From Nocardiopsaceae bacterium (GTDB lineage Bacteria > Actinomycetota > Actinomycetes > Streptosporangiales > Streptosporangiaceae): a DNA stretch of 8,554 bases. Made by a program: the position numbers and the translations under genes. The notes beneath the pieces were generated by a model that was not told where the DNA came from, did not search any database, and was given only the letters and a program-made list of their open reading frames with translations. Shown here one piece after another: positions 6,752 to 8,554 of this stretch (within the stretch, counting starts at the first letter, position 1; the number at the start of each line of letters is the position of its first letter). Where the stretch lies: positions 1 through 8,554 of the forward strand of contig JAIRTY010000647.1 of NCBI GenBank assembly GCA_031254715.1. The letters are read 5' to 3'.

Positions 6752-6957
6752 GACCGGCTCCGGGTAGCGAGATAGACGATTCCGGTGATCACGGCGACGC
6801 CGGCGACCCAGGCGAGCTGGTACCAGTAGAAGAACGGCATGCCGCCGATGCCCGGATCAGCGAAGTTGTAGAACGGGGGGATGAGGACCGCGATCAGCGG
6901 TATCAGCAACAGCAACTTGATCGGGTGCCTGCGGCGTGACCGCGGCTGATTATGCAT
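6748..6957 (-). CDS. DUF3311-family small membrane protein, partner of the MctP-like symporter
   Basis: The 69-residue protein has a basic N-terminus (residues 4-14, rich in Arg, Lys and His) and two predicted membrane helices, about 14-29 and 45-64. The linker contains PPFYN and GGMPFFYWYQLAW (residues 38-50), the hallmark of DUF3311 proteins. These are typically encoded just before an SSS-family permease and may be accessory subunits, though their role is not established. The ATG at 6955-6957 has an excellent GGAGGAGG at 6962-6969, four bases upstream. Its stop overlaps the permease start by four bases, so it is the first gene of a two-gene operon. The operon promoter should lie in 6958-7150, where several TTGAC half-sites occur. 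By the positive-inside rule the N-terminus is probably cytoplasmic. Confidence 0.85.
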   Translation of the reverse strand: MHNQPRSRRRHPIKLLLLIPLIAVLIPPFYNFADPGIGGMPFFYWYQLAWVAGVAVITGIVYLATRSRS

Positions 6958-7090
6958 CGGGCCTCCTCCGCCAGTTCCGGCTGAACAGTAAGAGCTCCGC
7001 TTCGTGCTTCCGGCTCACTGCCGTCTCCTCACGCTTTCCAGCCGCTCTGGGTCTCCGCCCAGGAGCGATGACGTCCATGGTCCGACGGAC

Positions 7091-7148
7091 TTGACTGTTC
7101 TGCAATGGTTTGCGGGTATCGATTTGACTGCAGTGCCTCATGGGTCAA
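7091..7148. repeat. TTGACTG direct repeats and opposing GTCAA upstream of the DUF3311-mctP operon
   Basis: TTGACTG occurs at 7091-7097 and again at 7124-7130, 33 bases apart, and the inverted half-site GTCAA lies at 7144-7148. The stretch 7091-7130 is less GC-rich than the coding DNA around it. On the minus strand, TTGACC (7143-7148) could be a -35 element for the operon starting at 6957, but no good -10 sits at 17-18 bases. The sites could be an operator set or chance. Confidence 0.3.
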
Positions 7149-7635
7149 GTGAGTCCCCGGCGCTCGCCATTAGCTGGCTCCGGTCACCGGCCGGAGCCAG
7201 CCTTCCGTCCCTGACCAGTGTCGTAGCGCTGAGGTAGTCCTTGCCGGGGCCGTGCGCCCGCCACCGTTCCAGCAGCCGGCCCGGGCCGAGCACGTGATAG
7301 GTGACGTGATAGAGGTCGCTGCCGCAATGATGCTCGGCCTGCCACCGGCCGGCACGCAGGTCAGCCAGGTAGAACGGGCGGCCGTCAGCGAACCGGACGT
7401 CGGCGGTCCCGGCGGGCGCGGCCAGCCACAGCAACTCGCGCCAGGCGGGCCCGCGGTGCCCGCCGAACCTCAACTCGCCCTGCTCCCGGTAGCACAGCCG
7501 CCCCGGCGTCCCGGGGACGGGAGCGAAGCTGGCGGTGCCGGTGAACCGGCCGCGGATGCCCGTGCGGTGGTCGGCAAGGCTGCGGGAGACCAGCCAGTCA
7601 CCGCGGACGAACCAGAGGGTGTCGGTAACCCGCAT
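7138..7635 (-). CDS. DUF6314-like protein of unknown function
   Basis: The protein is 165 residues from the ATG at 7633-7635. It appears soluble, with no signal peptide or membrane segment. It begins TLWFVRGDWLVSRSL and alternates short beta-like segments: GRFTGTASF, LCYREQGELRFGG, ADVRFADGRPFYLADL, EHHCGSDLYHVTYHVL and AHGPGKDYLSATTL. The His-His-Cys-Gly-x-Asp-x-Tyr stretch (102-109) and the GPGKDY stretch (129-134) match my memory of the DUF6314 family, whose overall look suggests a small beta-barrel of lipocalin type. No biochemical role is known to me. The frame stays open upstream to a GTG at 7758, but that part is basic, Arg/Gly-rich and not family-like. The ATG has only a close GAGGG one base upstream, so initiation could be weak or leaderless. 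It is transcribed head to head from bioY across 173 bases. The last 20 residues overlap an 11-bp inverted repeat and look unconserved. Confidence 0.68.
   Translation of the reverse strand: MRVTDTLWFVRGDWLVSRSLADHRTGIRGRFTGTASFAPVPGTPGRLCYREQGELRFGGHRGPAWRELLWLAAPAGTADVRFADGRPFYLADLRAGRWQAEHHCGSDLYHVTYHVLGPGRLLERWRAHGPGKDYLSATTLVRDGRLAPAGDRSQLMASAGDSLDP
7173..7201 (-). terminator. 11-bp perfect inverted repeat at the 3' end of the DUF6314-like gene
   Basis: GCTGGCTCCGG (7173-7183) is the exact reverse complement of CCGGAGCCAGC (7191-7201), with a 7-base spacer. It lies inside the last codons of the frame, 33 bases before its stop at 7138-7140. A hairpin here could end or stabilise the minus-strand transcript. 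No U-tract follows. Its position hints that the functional protein may end near here. Confidence 0.4.
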
Positions 7636-7751
7636 GCCCTCATTGTGCCGCCGCGCGCCGCTGCCGTGCAGCCCGGCGGTCCGCGGCCGGGTGCACTGGA
7701 AGGGCCGCGGCCTGCCTTGATATCGTCCTGACGACCGCTGGCCTCCCGTCG

Positions 7752-7789
7752 CTGTCACCGCACGTACCCCCTGTCACCGCACGTCCCCC
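7752..7789. repeat. Two tandem 19-base repeats in the bioY leader
   Basis: CTGTCACCGCACGTACCCC (7752-7770) is followed directly by a second copy (7771-7789) that differs only at base 15 (A to C). The first 14 bases, CTGTCACCGCACGT, are identical. The pair ends 5 bases before the bioY Shine-Dalgarno and lies between the divergent DUF6314-like and bioY starts. It is either a two-site operator or a 5'-leader element controlling bioY, or a recent tandem duplication. It does not resemble the BioR or mycobacterial BioQ operators as I recall them. Confidence 0.7.
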
Positions 7790-7808
7790 CGCGTGAGGAG
7801 CCGCTTTC

Positions 7809-8432
7809 ATGTCCGATGCCGCCGCGCTCCGCAGGCCGCCAGCAGACCGGCCGCTGGTGCTCGCCGACCTGCTTCCCGGCACCCTGGTGCGCGATGCGCT
7901 GCTGGTGGTGGCCGCTGCCGGGTTCGTCGGCCTGCTCGCTCAGTTCTCGGTTCACGTGCCGGGCACGCCGGTGCCGGTCACCGGGCAGACGCTGGGCGTA
8001 CTGCTGGCGGGCACGGCCCTGGGCTGGCGGCGGGCGGGAGCCGCGCTGGCCCTGTACGCGGTAGCGGGGGTGGCGGGCGTGCCCTGGTTCGCCGGGCAGA
8101 CGAGCGGTTATGCGGGCGCCTCGTTCGGCTACGTGGTGGGCTTCGTGGCGGCCGCGGCGCTCTGCGGCTACCTGGCGCAGCGGGGAGCCGACCGCAGTGT
8201 CGTCAGGTCGCTGCCGGCGATGATCGCGGGCGAGGTCGTCATCTATGCATTCGGACTGACCTGGCTGGCGGTGGCGGCGCACCTGAGCGCCTCGGCCACG
8301 ATCGCTGAGGGCCTGACGCCGTTCCTGGTGGGCGACGCCATCAAGGCCGCGATCGCCGCCGGGCTGCTGCCCGCCGCCTGGCGGCTGGCCGGTCGCAAGC
8401 AGGCCGGGGATCCGCGGGACACTACCCCCTAA
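7809..8432 (+). CDS. bioY: Biotin transporter BioY (substrate-specific S component)
   Basis: This 207-residue integral membrane protein binds biotin and carries it across the cytoplasmic membrane, alone or with an ECF energising module. The BioY hallmarks are present in order: VPGTPVPVTGQTLGVLLAG (50-68), AGVAGVPWFAG with a following FGYVVGF (86-112), GEVVIYAFGLTWL (141-153) and the terminal TPFLVGDAIKA (170-180). Six hydrophobic segments are expected, at about 28-46, 60-72, 77-92, 104-123, 135-157 and 173-192. The ATG at 7809 follows a GAGGAG at 7795-7800 with 8 bases between. No ATP-binding or T-component genes are in view, so any ECF partner is encoded elsewhere. The 5' leader contains two tandem 19-base repeats. 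The stop codon TAA (8430-8432) overlaps the stop of the convergent GntR/UTRA-type gene. Imported biotin would serve enzymes such as the carboxylase at the window's left edge. Confidence 0.93.
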   Translation: MSDAAALRRPPADRPLVLADLLPGTLVRDALLVVAAAGFVGLLAQFSVHVPGTPVPVTGQTLGVLLAGTALGWRRAGAALALYAVAGVAGVPWFAGQTSGYAGASFGYVVGFVAAAALCGYLAQRGADRSVVRSLPAMIAGEVVIYAFGLTWLAVAAHLSASATIAEGLTPFLVGDAIKAAIAAGLLPAAWRLAGRKQAGDPRDTTP

Positions 8433-8554
8433 CCTGCAGCCGGGCCGCCTGCCCCGGGGCCGCCCCGGCGCAGCCGGGTGACCAGCTTGTACCGGTCGCC
8501 GCGGTAGCGCGACTGCGCCCACTCCACCGGCCTGCCGCCGGTGTCGTAGGTGTG
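8429..8554 (-). CDS. C-terminal end of a GntR-family regulator with UTRA ligand domain (5' part outside window)
   Basis: The minus strand is open from the window edge to a TAG at 8429-8431, giving 41 residues. It begins HTYDTGGRPVEWAQSRYRGD and continues RYKLVTRLRRGG. This is the typical closing strand pair of UTRA domains of HutC/DasR-type GntR regulators, in which a Y-D-x-x-G-R-P-V-E turn leads to S-x-Y-R-G-D-R-Y. The remaining tail is Gly/Pro/Ala-rich. The DNA-binding half is not in the window, so identity rests on this short segment. Its stop overlaps the bioY stop tail to tail by three to four bases. It might regulate bioY or a neighbour further right, but nothing here shows that. Confidence 0.68.
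   Translation of the reverse strand, partial: HTYDTGGRPVEWAQSRYRGDRYKLVTRLRRGGPGAGGPAAG

Noticed and set aside
6950..7141. A 63-codon minus-strand frame before the DUF3311 gene
   Set aside because: It overlaps the DUF3311 Shine-Dalgarno and start, has no recognisable motif, and its N-terminal part lies in the presumed promoter region.
7696..7724. Possible bioY promoter with TGATAT at 7718-7723
   Set aside because: The -10-like hexamer has no matching -35 at the usual distance; it is too weak to call without a mapped start.
7636..7758. A 41-residue N-terminal extension of the DUF6314-like protein
   Set aside because: It is basic and low in structure, overlaps the first tandem repeat of the bioY leader, and the family-like sequence begins at the ATG at 7633-7635.
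7755..8522. A 255-codon minus-strand frame
   Set aside because: It is antisense to bioY and in a different frame from the convergent UTRA-type end; its composition is that of a shadow frame.

Overview
The window is GC-rich (roughly 70%) with strong G/C bias at third codon positions. Its genes (a TB7.3-like stand-alone biotin carrier protein, an IlvG-type ThDP enzyme, a DUF3311/MctP transporter pair, a DUF6314-like protein) point to an actinomycete (Actinomycetota). No rRNA, tRNA, CRISPR array, transposase or phage gene is visible. It looks like an ordinary chromosomal segment of metabolism and transport rather than a mobile island.

Layout. 1-606 (+) is the C-terminal part of a biotin carboxylase, cut by the window start. 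714-926 (+) is a 70-residue biotin carrier protein. 633-1742 (-) is a GNAT acetyltransferase whose frame stays open past its expected end and runs antisense across the whole carrier gene. 1818-3524 (-) is an IlvG-like thiamine diphosphate enzyme, 9 bases downstream of an AlaA-type aminotransferase (3534-4757, -). A 392-base gap (4758-5149) carries a 19-base dyad fused to a 46-base near-perfect palindrome. Beyond it lie a MctP-like monocarboxylate symporter (5150-6751, -) and its DUF3311 partner (6748-6957, -), joined by an ATGA overlap. A DUF6314-like protein (7138-7635, -) stands head to head with the biotin transporter gene bioY (7809-8432, +). The last gene (8429-8554, -) is the C-terminal end of a GntR/UTRA-type regulator whose stop codon overlaps that of bioY.

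How the genes may work together (inference). Two themes appear. The ends of the window concern biotin: a biotin-dependent carboxylase half and its carrier on the left, biotin uptake on the right. The centre concerns pyruvate: MctP-type uptake of pyruvate, lactate or related acids, AlaA interconversion of pyruvate and alanine, and an acetolactate-synthase-like enzyme that could use pyruvate. All functions are inferred from sequence motifs and remembered family sequences; no search was run. I found no clear new system. The most useful leads are the tandem 19-base repeats before bioY, the dyad plus palindrome after mctP, the TTGAC half-sites around the transporter operon, and the antisense overlap of the GNAT frame with the carrier gene.
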